From contig NZ_JAKUKA010000001.1 in assembly GCF_023156195.1 (NCBI RefSeq), positions 2,480,001 through 2,544,000 on the forward strand: a stretch of 64,000 nucleotides of DNA. Reading direction: 5' to 3'. Below the pieces are notes generated by a model that did not search any database, was not told where the DNA came from, and saw only the letters and a list, made by a program, of their open reading frames with translations. This stretch comes from Chitinophaga sedimenti (lineage in GTDB: Bacteria > Bacteroidota > Bacteroidia > Chitinophagales > Chitinophagaceae). The number at the start of each line of letters is the position of its first letter. Position 1 is the first letter of the stretch. Shown here in pieces: positions 44,927 through 55,581 of the stretch. The translations under genes and the position numbers were made by a program.

Positions 44927-47060
44927 ATGACCGCAAACAGGATCATAAACCATATTTTCCACCAACCGGACCTTCAACACGTCGACCAGGCAGAACTTGA
45001 AAGGTTGGTTGCCCAGTATCCCTATTTTGCCGCGGCAAGGCTCTTGCTCGCGCAGAAGAAATTTGCGGCAGAACATAATATGGCAGACGCCACGATGAAA
45101 ACGCGCAGCTGTATAGTGGCACGCCTCATCATCTGCACCAGTTCCTCCGGGAAAATGATATGTCGGGAGCCGCCGCTACTACTCCTGCTACGGCCGTAGA
45201 AGAAACCGTACAGGAAGACAGGGACGCGGTACAGCTGGCAAGTCAATATTATGGATTGAATTCAACACCTACCTTAACAGAGACGCCTCCCCTGCTGAGC
45301 CTATCGTTTACACGGAGGCGGATGTAGAGGACCAGTCTGCCCAATACCAGGCTGCATATTATGGCGCGTCAACAGAAGGAGCCGAAAACGATATTTATAA
45401 TACCGTTATTGACGAACCCGGCGAAACGATCGCCGACAGCAGCAATATCGAGAACGATACTGAGAATATGGCGGCTGCGCGTTACGAGCAGTTGATAGAA
45501 GAACAACCGCCCGTTGCCGTTATCACCGACCTCGCCGAAATGGAAGACAATGCACTGGCTACTATTGCCTCCGCGACTGCCATTGAGGAAGATGCGGCTG
45601 ATAAATTCAATACGCTCGCAGAAGCGGAAGAAAATGCACTGGCGACTGTGGAAGCGGCGGAAGCTGTCGAAACAGAAGCCATCGAACAATTTAATACTTT
45701 AGCAGAGGCAGAAGAAAATGCACTGGCGACTGTGGAAGCGGCAGAAGCTGTCGAAATAGAAGCCGTTGAGCAATTCAACACCTTAGCAGAAGCGGAAGAA
45801 AATGCGCTGGCCACTGTGGAAGCGGCAGAAGCTGTCGAAATAGAAGCCATTGAACAATTCAACACCCTCGCAGAAGCAGAAGAAAATGCACTGGCGACTG
45901 TAGAAGCGGCGGAAGCTGTCGAAATAGAAGCCATTGACCAATTCAACACCCTCGCAGAAGCGGAAGAAAATGCGCTGGCCACTGTGGAAGCGGCGGAAGC
46001 TGTCGAAATAGAAGCCATTGAGCAATTCAACACCTTAGCAGAAGCGGAAGAAAATGCACTGGCCACTGTGGAAGCGGCGGAAGCTGTCGAAGTAGCAGCT
46101 ATTGAGCAATTCAATACCTTAGCAGAAGCAGAAGAAAATGCAATAGCAACTATAGAAGCCGCAGAAGCTGTAGAAGTAGCAGCGATTGAACAATTTAATA
46201 CTTTAGCAGACGCAGAAGAAAATGCAGTAGCGACTGTAGAAGCAGCGGAAGCTATCAGTACACAGGCGGAAATTAACGAAGCACCATTCTTCCACGAAGA
46301 ACCACTGTCCGAAACACCTCCTGCCTTCTACAATACCACGCTCGACGAGCCGGGTGAAACTATCGAAGACACGAGCAATACCGAAGCATTAATAGAAGCT
46401 GCAGCAGCGGAAAAATTCAATAACATTGTAGACAGCGAAACCGAATCGCTCCCGGAAACAGCCATCTACAATACCACCCTCGACCAGCCCGGCGAAACCA
46501 TCGAAGACACCAGCAATACGGAAGCGTTGATGGAAGCTGCGGCAGCGGAAGAGTTCAGCGAAATCGTAGCGGCTGAAGACGAAGGTCCGATCAAGATCTT
46601 CCCGCTCGAAATATCGGCGGATGAAACCGATACCCTCACCTTCCAGCCGCTGTATACCGAAGACTATTTCGCTTATAAACGCATCAAAGAACCGGAAAGA
46701 GCTGATCACATCAGTGATAAAGGAGAAGCAGAAATGAAAAGCTTTACAGACTGGCTGCGCCAGATGAAAGACAGTTTTTCGTCTAAATCACAGAGAGACT
46801 GGTACCACCAGCAACTTCACCGCCTGTACGAAGACGAGGAACCGGAAGTATCCGAAGCCGTGGAAAAAATGGCGATCGAGTCCATTACGTTTAATGACGA
46901 CATCGTTTCAGAAACCCTGGCCGAAATCTGGGTACGCCAGCACCAGTACCAGAAAGCGATTTCTATTTACCAAAAATTAAGTTTGCTTAATCCCGGTAAA
47001 AACGCTTATTTTGCGCAAAAGATCAAGGATTTACAATTACAAACCGACAACAATAAATAA
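44927..47060 (+). CDS. Large acidic protein with 28-residue tandem repeats (two frameshifts)
   Basis: The restored protein has 711 residues and no signal peptide. The N terminus (NRIINHIFHQPDLQHVDQAE, LVAQYPYFAAARLLLAQKKF) and the C terminus (QYQKAISIYQKLSLLNPGK) look TPR-like. Between them lie eight near-identical 28-residue repeats of the form FNTLAEAEENALATVEAAEA plus VEIEAIEQ, preceded by one degenerate copy, and three copies of a second unit around YNTTLDEPGETIEDTSNTEA. The repeats are extremely rich in Ala and Glu and should form a long helical rod. Missing bases lie near 45104 (A-run; restores NAQLYSGTPHHLHQFLREND) and near 45253 (T). The function is unknown. Confidence 0.8.
45606..46277 (+). 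repeat. Eight in-frame 84-bp tandem repeats
   Basis: Eight units of 84 bp, with starts spaced exactly 84 bp from 45606 to 46194, each encode 28 residues. Units 1-6 differ at few positions and use GC-rich codons; units 7 and 8 drift (for example GAAGTAGCAGC). This gradient suggests recent expansion by slippage or unequal recombination. The repeat is coding and is not a CRISPR array. Confidence 0.92.
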
Positions 47061-47075
47061 TAAATAACGACTAAC

Positions 47076-47446
47076 ATGTTAATTTTCTTTGGTATATTGA
47101 TCGTACTCGCCTGTGTGCTGTTAGGTTTCTTCGTACTGATCCAAAATCCTAAAGGCGGCGGCCTGTCCGGCTCTTTTGGCGGTTTCGGCAACCAGGTTAT
47201 CGGCGTACGTCAGACTACCGATGTGCTCGAAAAAGGTACTGGATTCTCGCAGCAGTGATCGCTGTATTATGCCTCACTTCTTCTATGTTTATCGGTACCG
47301 GTGCTTCACAAACTCCCGGTTCTGCGCTCGAAAGAAATGAAGGTAAAGCTGGCGCGGCTGCTCCTGCTGGTCAACCTTTCGGCACACCTGCTCCGGCTCC
47401 TGCTACTAATCAGGCTCCCGCTGCAACTCCGGATTCCGGCAAATAA
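47076..47446 (+). CDS. secG: Preprotein translocase subunit SecG (one frameshift)
   Basis: The restored protein has 123 residues. It has the two SecG helices, MLIFFGILIVLACVLLGFFV and AAVIAVLCLTSSMFIGT, joined by the conserved loop VLIQNPKGGGLSGSFGGFG. One base is missing near 47240; restoring it gives EKGTWILAAVIAVLC. A Pro/Ala-rich tail (GQPFGTPAPAPATNQAPAAT) extends the protein, as is usual in Bacteroidota. It forms the SecYEG channel in the inner membrane. A strong terminator follows. Confidence 0.93.
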
Positions 47447-47477
47447 TAAAGTAAGATTTCACTATAAGAAATTAAAA

Positions 47478-47507
47478 GACCTCGCCGTTAAGTGCGAGGT
47501 TTTTTTG
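47478..47507 (+). terminator. Terminator after secG
   Basis: ACCTCGC (47479-47485) pairs with GCGAGGT (47494-47500), followed by eight T. Confidence 0.88.
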
Positions 47508-47527
47508 CGTAACATCCCCCAAGGTTT

Positions 47528-48575
47528 ATGGCTAAGAAACAAGACAAAAAACAACGCTCACCCTGGATCAGACGCTCCATCGTCATAGCAGTATGCCTGT
47601 TGGCCGGCCTGCTCGTATTTTTCGGCTACCGTTTCTTTGGTCCCAACACTAAAGCATTTGGCGACGATAAATACTTCTATGTGCGCACCGGCAGCACCTA
47701 CAAAAACGTACTCGATGGCCTCGAAGAACAGGAAATCGTCCGCAGCCGCGGAGGGTTCGATTGGGTAGCACAGCGCCTCGGTTATCCAACGCGTGTAAAA
47801 CCGGGCCGCTACAAGGTCAGCCGTGGGATGAGCAATTTTGAACTGGTGCGAATGCTGCGCTCCGGACGACAAGCCCCCGTTAAACTCATCATCAAAAAGC
47901 TCCGCACGCAAAACGATTTCGTGCGACTGGTCTCAAAAACCGGAAGCCGACTCCACCGCCCTGCGCGCGCTGCTGAACGATGAAGTATATCTTCGCCAGT
48001 TCAACCTGAACCCCAATACCGCTATGGCCGCAGTAATGCCGGATACTTACGAGTTTTACTGGAATACTTCCGCCACCAAAGCCTTCGAAAAGCTGGCCGA
48101 TGCGTACAAAGACTTCTGGACACCAGCGCGTCGCGAAAAAGCAAAAGCATTAAACCTGACAGCCGCGCAAGTGGTCACCCTCGCCTCCATCGTGGATGAA
48201 GAAACGAACGCCACCGACGAGAAGCCTACCATCGCCAGTGTATATTATAACCGCCTGCAAAAAGGCATGCTGCTGCAGGCTGATCCAACCGTAAAATTTG
48301 CATTGCAGGACTTTGGCCTGCGTCGTATCCGTCACGGACACACGCAGTTTGATTCGCCTTATAACACCTATCAATACAAAGGCCTTCCTCCCGGCCCGAT
48401 TTGCACACCGTCGGTAAAATCCATCGATGCCGTGCTGAACATGCAACAAACGGATTACATTTACTTCTGCGCACGCCTCGACAAGCCCGGTTATCATGCT
48501 TTTGCAGCCACGTACGCCGAACATCTTGTAAACGCACGCAAGTATCAAAAGAGGATGAATGAGCTGGGATTGTAA
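47528..48575 (+). CDS. mltG: Endolytic murein transglycosylase MltG (one indel)
   Basis: The restored protein has 348 residues. An N-terminal basic stretch and membrane helix (SIVIAVCLLAGLLVFFGYRF) precede a LysM-like domain (DDKYFYVRTGSTYKNVLDGL) and the YceG catalytic domain with VTLASIVDEETNATDEKPTI (the catalytic Glu lies in this segment), VYYNRLQKGMLLQADPTVKF, NTYQYKGLPPGPICTPS. It cleaves nascent glycan strands and sets their length. An extra base in the A-run near 47938 breaks the frame (SKPEADSTALRALL restored). It is followed by a YihY-type gene 26 bp later. Confidence 0.93.
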
Positions 48576-48587
48576 GCCATAATCCGC

Positions 48588-48595
48588 TATTTTTG
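48588..48595 (+). promoter_or_regulatory. -7 element ahead of the YihY/BrkB gene
   Basis: TATTTTTG fits TAnnTTTG and ends 6 nt before the ATG at 48602, another near-leaderless arrangement. No TTG at proper spacing. Confidence 0.4.
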
Positions 48596-48601
48596 TCGGA
48601 T

Positions 48602-49591
48602 ATGACCAATTTAAAAACGCTCGTATTACGGTGGAAACCGGTAAATAGCCTTATTCAACGCAGCAAAACACTCGTTTTGCCGGGGTTTGAGGGTACGCCG
48701 TTGTATGACGTGGTTATGTTCTTTCTGAAAGAAGTCCGCAACCGCAGTCTGACCGACAGGGCCCAGGCGATTTCTTTCAGTTTCCTCCTGGCGCTGCCGC
48801 CGTTCCTGATTTTCCTCTTTACGCTGGTGCCATTCATCTTCATGCGTATACCGGTAGTGTCGGTAACGAGCGTGGAATCCACCTTATATGACCTGGCGCG
48901 GAGCGTAACACCTGACTACCAGAGTTATATCGTGGTACACGACCTCATTTACGACTTCCTGTACACGCAACGTACAGGGTTGCTGTCCATCGCATTTATC
49001 GTGGGTTTCTTCACCTCATCGAATGGCATCATGGGCATCATGCGTTCGTTCGACAAAATGCTGCCCGGCTTCAAAAAACGCAAATGGTGGCAGGCGCGTT
49101 TAACCGCATTAAAGCTCACCTCCCTGTTGGTGCTGTTGCTGCTCATCACCCTCGTACTTATTATCTCCCAGGGTAAACTATTTACCTTCTTACTGCAATA
49201 TCTCGGTATTAAAGACTCTTTCACCCGCTTTTTGATCGATGCGGCGCGCTGGGGCTTAATTGTGCTGTTGTTCTTCTCCATGATCGCTATGATCTACCGT
49301 TTCGCGCCATCTACCACTAAAAAATGGAAGTTTGTGACCGCCGGCGCTACTTTTGCGACCATTGTAATGATTTTACTCACCCTCGCCTTTTCTTACTTCG
49401 TGACCAACTTCGGACGGTACAACCAGATCTATGGGTCAATTGGCACAATTCTGGTAATTATGATATGGATGTACCTGAACTCTTTTATCCTGTTGATTGG
49501 TTTTGAACTAAATACGAGCATCCGCACCTTAAAAGAAATGGCCAACGAACGCCGGCAGGAGACAAAGGAAAAAATTCAGGGACTGTCTTGA
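48602..49591 (+). CDS. YihY/BrkB family inner-membrane protein
   Basis: The intact protein has 329 residues with about six helices. The family signature is visible: RAQAISFSFLLALPPFLIFL near residue 60, the GLLSIAFIVGFFTSSNGIMG segment, and the C-terminal YNQIYGSIGTILVIMIWMYL followed by NSFILLIGFELN. Database labels such as ribonuclease BN are obsolete for this family; the real function is not established. I chose the ATG at 48602 over an upstream TTG in the promoter. It may be co-transcribed with mltG. Confidence 0.9.
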   Translation: MTNLKTLVLRWKPVNSLIQRSKTLVLPGFEGTPLYDVVMFFLKEVRNRSLTDRAQAISFSFLLALPPFLIFLFTLVPFIFMRIPVVSVTSVESTLYDLARSVTPDYQSYIVVHDLIYDFLYTQRTGLLSIAFIVGFFTSSNGIMGIMRSFDKMLPGFKKRKWWQARLTALKLTSLLVLLLLITLVLIISQGKLFTFLLQYLGIKDSFTRFLIDAARWGLIVLLFFSMIAMIYRFAPSTTKKWKFVTAGATFATIVMILLTLAFSYFVTNFGRYNQIYGSIGTILVIMIWMYLNSFILLIGFELNTSIRTLKEMANERRQETKEKIQGLS

Positions 49592-49677
49592 TAAGAAAGT
49601 AACACTATGACCAACGCAAGTGCCAAATCACGATTTATTTCCTTATTTTCATATTCACACGCTATAAACTGTACACT

Positions 49678-50280
49678 ATGAAAAAGTTCTCCTTTTTGCT
49701 AATGCTGCTGGTCGTCAGCGCTCTGGCATTCCGCTCGGCGGATATGCTGGAGATCGGCGCCCCGCTGCCTAAAGGCGACCTGAAGATGAAGGACATCAGC
49801 GGTAAAGAAATTTCCATGAACGACGCAAAAGGCGCAAACGGTTTACTGGTCATGTTTTCCTGCAACACCTGCCCTTACGTTAAACGCAACCAGGAACGCA
49901 CGAACGCCATCTGCGCCTACGCTCAAAAAAACAACATTGGTGTGATCCTGATCAATTCCAACGAAGCACTACGTACCTCCGGCGACTCTTTCGATGCTAT
50001 GAAAGATTATGCAGGAAAACAGCAATATAAATGGTACTACGTACTGGATAAGAATTCGGAAATCGCTGATGCGTTTGCCGCAGACCGCACACCAGAATGT
50101 TATCTATTTGGCAAAAACAACCAGTTGTTTTACAAAGGCGCCATCGACGATCACCCTGGCAACCCGGCCGAAGTAAAGGAGCAATTCCTGAAACTGGCCA
50201 TGGATGCGATGCTTTCAGGCAAATCAGTATCCAGCAACAACACAGCATCTGTGGGTTGCGCCATCAAACGAAAAATGTAA
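49678..50280 (+). CDS. Secreted redoxin (thioredoxin-fold) protein
   Basis: The protein has 200 residues with a signal-like N terminus (KFSFLLMLLVVSALAFRS). The AhpC/TSA-redoxin fold shows as IGAPLPKGDLKMKDISGKEI, then GLLVMFSCNTCPYVKRNQER with a CxxC pair at the expected active site, and a conserved DRTPECYLFGKNNQLFYKGA segment (cis-Pro region). The CNTCPY form matches the redoxin subgroup that handles thiol exchange in the periplasm. The partner is unknown. A bidirectional terminator follows. Confidence 0.87.
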   Translation: MKKFSFLLMLLVVSALAFRSADMLEIGAPLPKGDLKMKDISGKEISMNDAKGANGLLVMFSCNTCPYVKRNQERTNAICAYAQKNNIGVILINSNEALRTSGDSFDAMKDYAGKQQYKWYYVLDKNSEIADAFAADRTPECYLFGKNNQLFYKGAIDDHPGNPAEVKEQFLKLAMDAMLSGKSVSSNNTASVGCAIKRKM

Positions 50281-50302
50281 AATTGTAAATTGGTTTAAAA
50301 CT

Positions 50303-50338
50303 AAAATCCCTGCGTCTTCATTGCGCAGGGATTTTTCT
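50303..50338. terminator. Bidirectional terminator between redoxin and M14 peptidase genes
   Basis: AAATCCCTGCG (50304-50314) pairs perfectly with CGCAGGGATTT (50324-50334), with an A-run on the left and a T-run on the right. It lies directly before the stop codon of the convergent gene. Confidence 0.9.
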
Positions 50339-50339
50339 T

Positions 50340-52871
50340 TTATTGACCAGTGAGGAAAATGGCGTTGCTAAATAAGAGTTTCCCGTTTTCCCAGAAGCTG
50401 CGGAACAGCGGATCTTCACTCATAAAAACGATTTGTCCGCGTCCGATATCTTTCACACCTAACAGTAAACCATCTTTTAATTTCGCTTTAGTTTCCGCGC
50501 CCACAAAGCCGCTCAGGTAATTATTTTTACGGATCACGCCTACATTCCAGCCACCATCGGTGATAAATTCATACACCTGGTCGTTTTGTTTGAGCGTGTA
50601 GTAAAAATCAGGGTACCCAAAGGCCAGCGGATGCGATTTATCCAGTTCTACTTTATAAATAGCGCCTGGAATGAATTGCCGCACCATATCACGTTCGCGG
50701 TCCTGGTAGCGTTTCAGTGGCTCGTAAATATTCTTCTTTGTTTCGTCTTCGTCCTTTTTCTCTTCTTTTTTTTAGTTTGATACCCCATTCTGCCGCGGCG
50801 ATCTGGCTCACCGCCCCTTCGAGCGCCACGATCTTACCACCAGCCGTCACCCAATTACGCAGGCGTTCGGCGCTTTCTTTTGCGGCAAGAAACGGATAGC
50901 TGCCATCGGGTAAAATCAACACGTCCACATCTTTCAGATCGGCCACATTAAAGCCTTCAGACGGAATAACGGTGACCGGGTAATCGATCTGCTGTTCAAA
51001 GAAATGCCAGATCTCTCCCATACCGAGCGATGATACCTCATCCCCTGCAAGCACGGCCACAGTAGGTTTGCGGATAAAACGCATTTTGCTGGAGCCGAAA
51101 TCGGCCCCCTTTTCCACAAAACCTGTAGGCACTTTATCGAGTAGTATTTTATAGGTTGATGCAAGTTGCGTCACGATACCATCAAAGGCGCTGTTGCGTT
51201 CGCGGTTATCCGAACGCGTGATCACCAGCGTGCCGGCCGGATATACTTTTCCGTTCACCGTAAACGATTCCTGCGAATACCGCACCCGCACATCCTTTTG
51301 CAGCAGTGCCGCCAGGAATTTTACGTCGGATACGCTATTCCAGGTTGCGAGATATGCATAGGCCGCGCCTGCGGGCGGTGTGACGGCATTAAGCCCTGGT
51401 GGCTGCCGGGCCGCGGGCGACAATGCCTGCTTAACGCCATAGGACGTTAATCCATATACATAAGGCAACGCCCAGGCCGTAATGTCGTAAGTAACCGAAT
51501 CAGATAAACGTGATTGCGGCTCAAACAGCACACGGATAAAATTACCGCGCGGCTGTGCCGCATCGATCACCGGTCATTTTTATCAATATTGAATTCGGAA
51601 GTCTTTCCCGTAAAGTAGTCGAAGCCATTTGCTTTGCCGATGCCCGCGCCGTATCCGAAACGAATATCATTGCGACGCAACATTTCCGCCAGGGCGGAAA
51701 GTTTCTCAGGATTACCGCCGCTCTTTACCACGTACGAACGATAATCACCGACCGGCTTCGTTTTAGCATCTGTAAAGTACCGCTGGAACTGCTCCAATAA
51801 TTTCTGTGCATTTGCGGCCGTTACTTCGATGGTAGACATGCCCGTGGTATAGTGATGCGCGATGCGATCCGACAAGGTAAGCGTATCGCCGGTTTCCATC
51901 AGTACCGCCAGTCCCGCGCGGCCACTGCCGCCCTGCTCGTAAGTCATACCAATCGCACCGTTATAAGTAGGATAAGTATCGCCGTAACTCGGATAAAACA
52001 GGTCGAATACTTCTTTTGTAAAATAAAGCCAGCCCTTTTCATCAAAGTACTTCGCGTTATTTTTCCCGATCTTCACCTGGAACTCCCGCTGCCAAGGCGT
52101 TATCACATCATGAAACGGCTCTGCCGCCGGCGCGAAGTAATAAGGATCGTCGATGCCCTGTTCGTGGAAATCCACATGCACCTGCGGCATCCACTGGTTG
52201 TATTTTACCACGCGCTGCTGGGTTTCAACCTGTGTTTGCCAGGCCCAGTCGCGGTTCAGGTCAAAATAATAGTGATTGGCCCTGCCACCGGGCCAGGGCT
52301 CCTTGTGCTCACGCGCAAAACGGCTTACGTCAGGCTTCTTATTAGCATTGGCATTGTAAAAATTTACATAGCGATCGCGCCCATCCGGGTTAAGACACGG
52401 ATCAATGATCACCACCGTATTGCGCAACCATTCCTGCGACTGCGTATTACCCGGCCTCACCAGCTCATACAGCGTTTGCATGGCAGCCTCTGTAGATACG
52501 GCCTCGTTGCCATGCACATTGTAGCTAAGCCACACCACCGCCGGCATGGCCGTACTGCCACTCCCCGGTTCCACGCCCGCCAGTTGCAGGTTGTTTTTGC
52601 GGATGGCTTCCAGTCGGCCGGCATTTTCCGGCGAAGCCACGGTAGCCAGCAACAAGGGCCGCCCCTCGTACGTGCTGCCATACTCTTCCAGCTTCACCTG
52701 CGACGAAGCCGCCGCTACCTGCTTAAAATAATCGACCACTTTATAATGCGGTGTAAACCGCTTTCCCAGCGGGTAACCGAGAAACTGTTCGGGCGAAGGC
52801 GGTGTTTGCGCCTGGACGTGACCGGACAAAAAGCTAAGGAGTAATAAACACGCGGATATTCGTCTGAGCAT
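50340..52871 (-). CDS. Secreted M14 family zinc carboxypeptidase with extra C-terminal domain (three missing bases)
   Basis: The restored protein has about 844 residues, with a signal peptide (ISACLLLLSFLSGHVQA). The M14 domain holds the zinc ligands in YNVHGNEAVSTEAA (HxxE) and MPQVHVDFHEQGID, NPDGRDRYVNFYN for substrate binding, and TYEQGGSGRAG near the general base. The C-terminal ~400 residues (after NIDKND) include PDGSYPFLAAKESAERLRNW, VALEGAVSQIAAAEWGIKL and DGGWNVGVIRKNNYL, resembling a glutamine-amidotransferase-like fold, interrupted by a Lys/Glu-rich stretch. Indels lie near 51567 and, twice, in the A-rich stretch near 50760-50775. It probably degrades peptides in the periplasm. 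Confidence 0.85.
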
Positions 52872-52957
52872 AGTCTAAAATAAGCTTTTAGCAAGATTTT
52901 AACGCATTAACTTGTAAATTTCAGTCTCAGTTCGAAACCAATAGACAAAACACGTTC

Positions 52958-54624
52958 ATGCGCCTTCGTTTATTTGCCTTTTTAGTAATTGTTCCTGCGT
53001 TGCCCACACTGGCGCAGCAATACCGTTCCGTAAAAGAAATTCAGGCTACGCGGGGGCGGTCGTAAGTGCGCATCCCCTGGCAAGCGAAGCGGGATTAAGC
53101 ATGCTGCAACAAGGCGGCAATGCGGTGGATGCTGCCATAGCCACTCAACTGGCGCTGGCCGTGGTATATCCGAACGCCGGCAACCTCGGCGGCGGCGGCT
53201 TCCTAGTGGCGCATCTTTCCAATGGGAAAGACCGGCGATCGACTACCGCGAAAAAGCTCCAGCCAAAGCGCACCGCGATATGTATCTGGATCAACAGGGC
53301 AATCCGATCACGAAGCTGAGTCTCGACGGGCACCTGGCCAGCGGCGTGCCGGGCACCGTGGCAGGTTTGTTCGCCTCGCTGCCATATGGTAAACTCAAAA
53401 TGGCGCAACTTATCGCTCCAGCTATTACCCTAGCCGAAAATGGCTTCCCGATTACCGCGAGCGAAGCCCGGGCACTGAACCGCCTGCAAGACGAATTTAT
53501 CCGGCTGAATACCCGTCCGGTCGCCTTCGTAAAAAAGGCGAATGGAAAGCCGGTGACACGCTTGTACAGCCCGACCTCGCACGCACCCTGCGATTGATAC
53601 GCGACAAGGGCGCCAAAGGTTTTTATGAAGGCGAAACGGCAGAGAAAATCGTGGCCGAGATGCAACGGGGCAAAGGTATTATCAGCAAAACCGACTTAAA
53701 AACATACCAGGCTAAAACACGCACACCGCTACGCTTTCTTTATAAGGACCATACCATTTTGACGATGCCCCTGCCGAGCAGCGGCGGTATTATATTGCAA
53801 CAGCTGCTGGGTATGACGGAAGCCTATCCCCTCGCCAGCTACGGCTTTCACAGCGTGGCCGCCGTACACCTGATGGTGGAAGCAGAACGAAGGGCATATG
53901 CCGATCGCGCCGAGTTCCTGGGTGATCCCGACTTTGTAAAAGTGCCGGTGAAACAACTCACGGATAAAAATTATCTGCGCAAACGCATGCAGGATTTCGA
54001 TCCGCAACTTGCTACCAACAGTGCAGCGATTAAAGCGGGTAACATAAAAGAAAGCGAAGAAACCACGCACCTCAGCGTAACCGACGCCGAGGGCAATGCC
54101 GTGGCCGTAACGACTACGCTGAACGGCAGTTACGGCAGCCGGGTGGTGGTTGGCGGCGCAGGTTTCATCCTGAATAATGAAATGGACGACTTCTCTGTAA
54201 AACCCGGCGCGCCCAACATGTACGGACTTTTGGGCACCGAAGCAAATGCCATTGCGCCGAATAAACGCATGCTTAGTTCCATGACGCCCACCATCGTACT
54301 AAAAAATGGCCGGCCGGTAATGGTAACCGGTACGCCAGGCGGCTCCACGATCATCACTTCCATGTTCCAGACCATCGTGAACGTACTGGATTTTGGACTG
54401 AGTGCCACCGATGCCGTGAATCAGCCGAAGTTTCACCATCAGTGGCAACCCGACATGGTGTACGTGGAAAGAGATTTTGCGGATAGCACTAACGGCCTGA
54501 AAAAATGGGACATACCATTGAAACGCGCGGCGGCATCGGCAGAACAGAATTAATCCTTATCAAAGACGGAAAAATCACTGCCGTAGCCGATAAACGCGGC
54601 GACGACAGTGCTGCCGGCTTTTAA
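52958..54624 (+). CDS. ggt: Gamma-glutamyltransferase (four missing bases)
   Basis: The restored protein has 556 residues. It has a signal peptide ([16 protein letters not shown]) and GGT marks: [69 protein letters not shown]. The autocatalytic nucleophile Thr lies in [20 protein letters not shown], followed by [15 protein letters not shown] and [20 protein letters not shown]. Missing bases lie near 53056 (G-run), 53230, 53545 (A-run) and 54510 (G-run), each restoring the family text; four added bases give 557 codons. It cleaves gamma-glutamyl bonds such as in glutathione, in the periplasm. It is divergent from the M14 gene by 86 bp. Confidence 0.9.
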
Positions 54625-54636
54625 AATATACAGGTT

Positions 54637-55162
54637 ATGACTATCGGACAAATTTACCGCGACAGCGTGATCAAACGTTTTCTCACGTATAAAACGCTGG
54701 CTGAAAAAACCTTCGGGCAACTCAGCGAAGGCCAGTTAAACTGGCAACCGCCGGGAAATCCCAATAGTATCTATGTGATCATTAAACACGTAAGTGGCAA
54801 TATGCAGTCACGTTTTAAGGACTTCCTCACCAGCGATGGCGAAAAGCCCGGGCGCGACCGGGATAAAGAGTTTGCAGAAGGCACGGCAAGTCGCGAAGAA
54901 ATACTGGCATTATGGGAAAAGGGCTGGGAAGTGTTGCTGAACACTTTGCGGAGCCTCACGGACGAAGACCTGGCTCAAATAGTGACTCCGCAGCGAACCG
55001 CATACCGTGATAGATGCCATCAACCGCCAGCTGGCCCACTATCCCTATCATGTGGGGCAAATCGTGTACCTTGGCAAAATGATGTTACAGGAGAACTGGC
55101 AGAGCCTGTCGATTCCCGTGGGACAATCACAACAGTTTAACCAGGCAATGAATCACAAATGA
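54637..55162 (+). CDS. DinB-like DUF1572 protein (one indel)
   Basis: The restored protein has 174 residues, a four-helix DinB/YfiT-type bundle. Conserved segments are QLSEGQLNWQPPGNPNSIYV, IIKHVSGNMQSRFKDFLTSD and, in the restored frame, INRQLAHYPYHVGQIVYLGK, which supplies the metal-binding His residues with IIKH. An extra base near 54990 breaks the frame before RSEPHTVIDA. DinB-like proteins in other bacteria act in thiol or stress metabolism, but most have no known function. The stop overlaps the next start (ATGA at 55159-55162), so the genes are coupled. Confidence 0.8.
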
Positions 55163-55578
55163 CCGGGCGAATTTTACTTCTTATGTTGCTGCTGACGGGA
55201 CTTTTCGCCTGCAACAGCAGCAGCACCGACAAGTTGCTCCGGCACAAAAAATGGCGCGTATACGATGTTACCGTGCCTTCCGGCGATCCGTACAACAATA
55301 CCCAGGTAACGCAGGCTATCGACCTGAAAAATGGTTATTACGCCGATGCTTATTACCAGTTCCTGGACGATAATATGTTTATCGCCACCATCGATGGTAA
55401 GCCGGATACGGGCCGTTACAGCCTGCTCAGCAACGGTAAAATGATTTCCGTAACGGCACCCGACGGCTCGCGCAAGCAGGAACACCGGGTAACGATCATG
55501 AAACTGGACGAGGACCATTTTAACATGAAAGTGGCCAGCGGCGATTTCTATTTTATTCTGCATACCCGCAAAGAATAA
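55159..55578 (+). CDS. Small lipoprotein, lipocalin-like
   Basis: The protein has 139 residues with a lipobox (LLLMLLLTGLFACNSSS). The mature part is beta-rich (KWRVYDVTVPSGDPYNNTQV, ADAYYQFLDDNMFIATIDGK, DEDHFNMKVASGDFYFILHT), the strand order of small Bacteroidota lipocalin-like lipoproteins. No residue pattern proves the fold. It overlaps the DinB-like gene by 4 bp and is 3 bp from the next gene, so it belongs to the same operon. Confidence 0.7.
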   Translation: MTGRILLLMLLLTGLFACNSSSTDKLLRHKKWRVYDVTVPSGDPYNNTQVTQAIDLKNGYYADAYYQFLDDNMFIATIDGKPDTGRYSLLSNGKMISVTAPDGSRKQEHRVTIMKLDEDHFNMKVASGDFYFILHTRKE

Positions 55579-55581
55579 TAT

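Noticed and set aside
45606..46277. Regular 84-bp repeats as a CRISPR array
   Set aside because: There are no unique spacers, the whole unit repeats, and it translates in frame as part of a long protein.
48602..49591. Ribonuclease BN label for the YihY/BrkB protein
   Set aside because: The protein is a polytopic membrane protein without nuclease residues; the label comes from an old misassignment.
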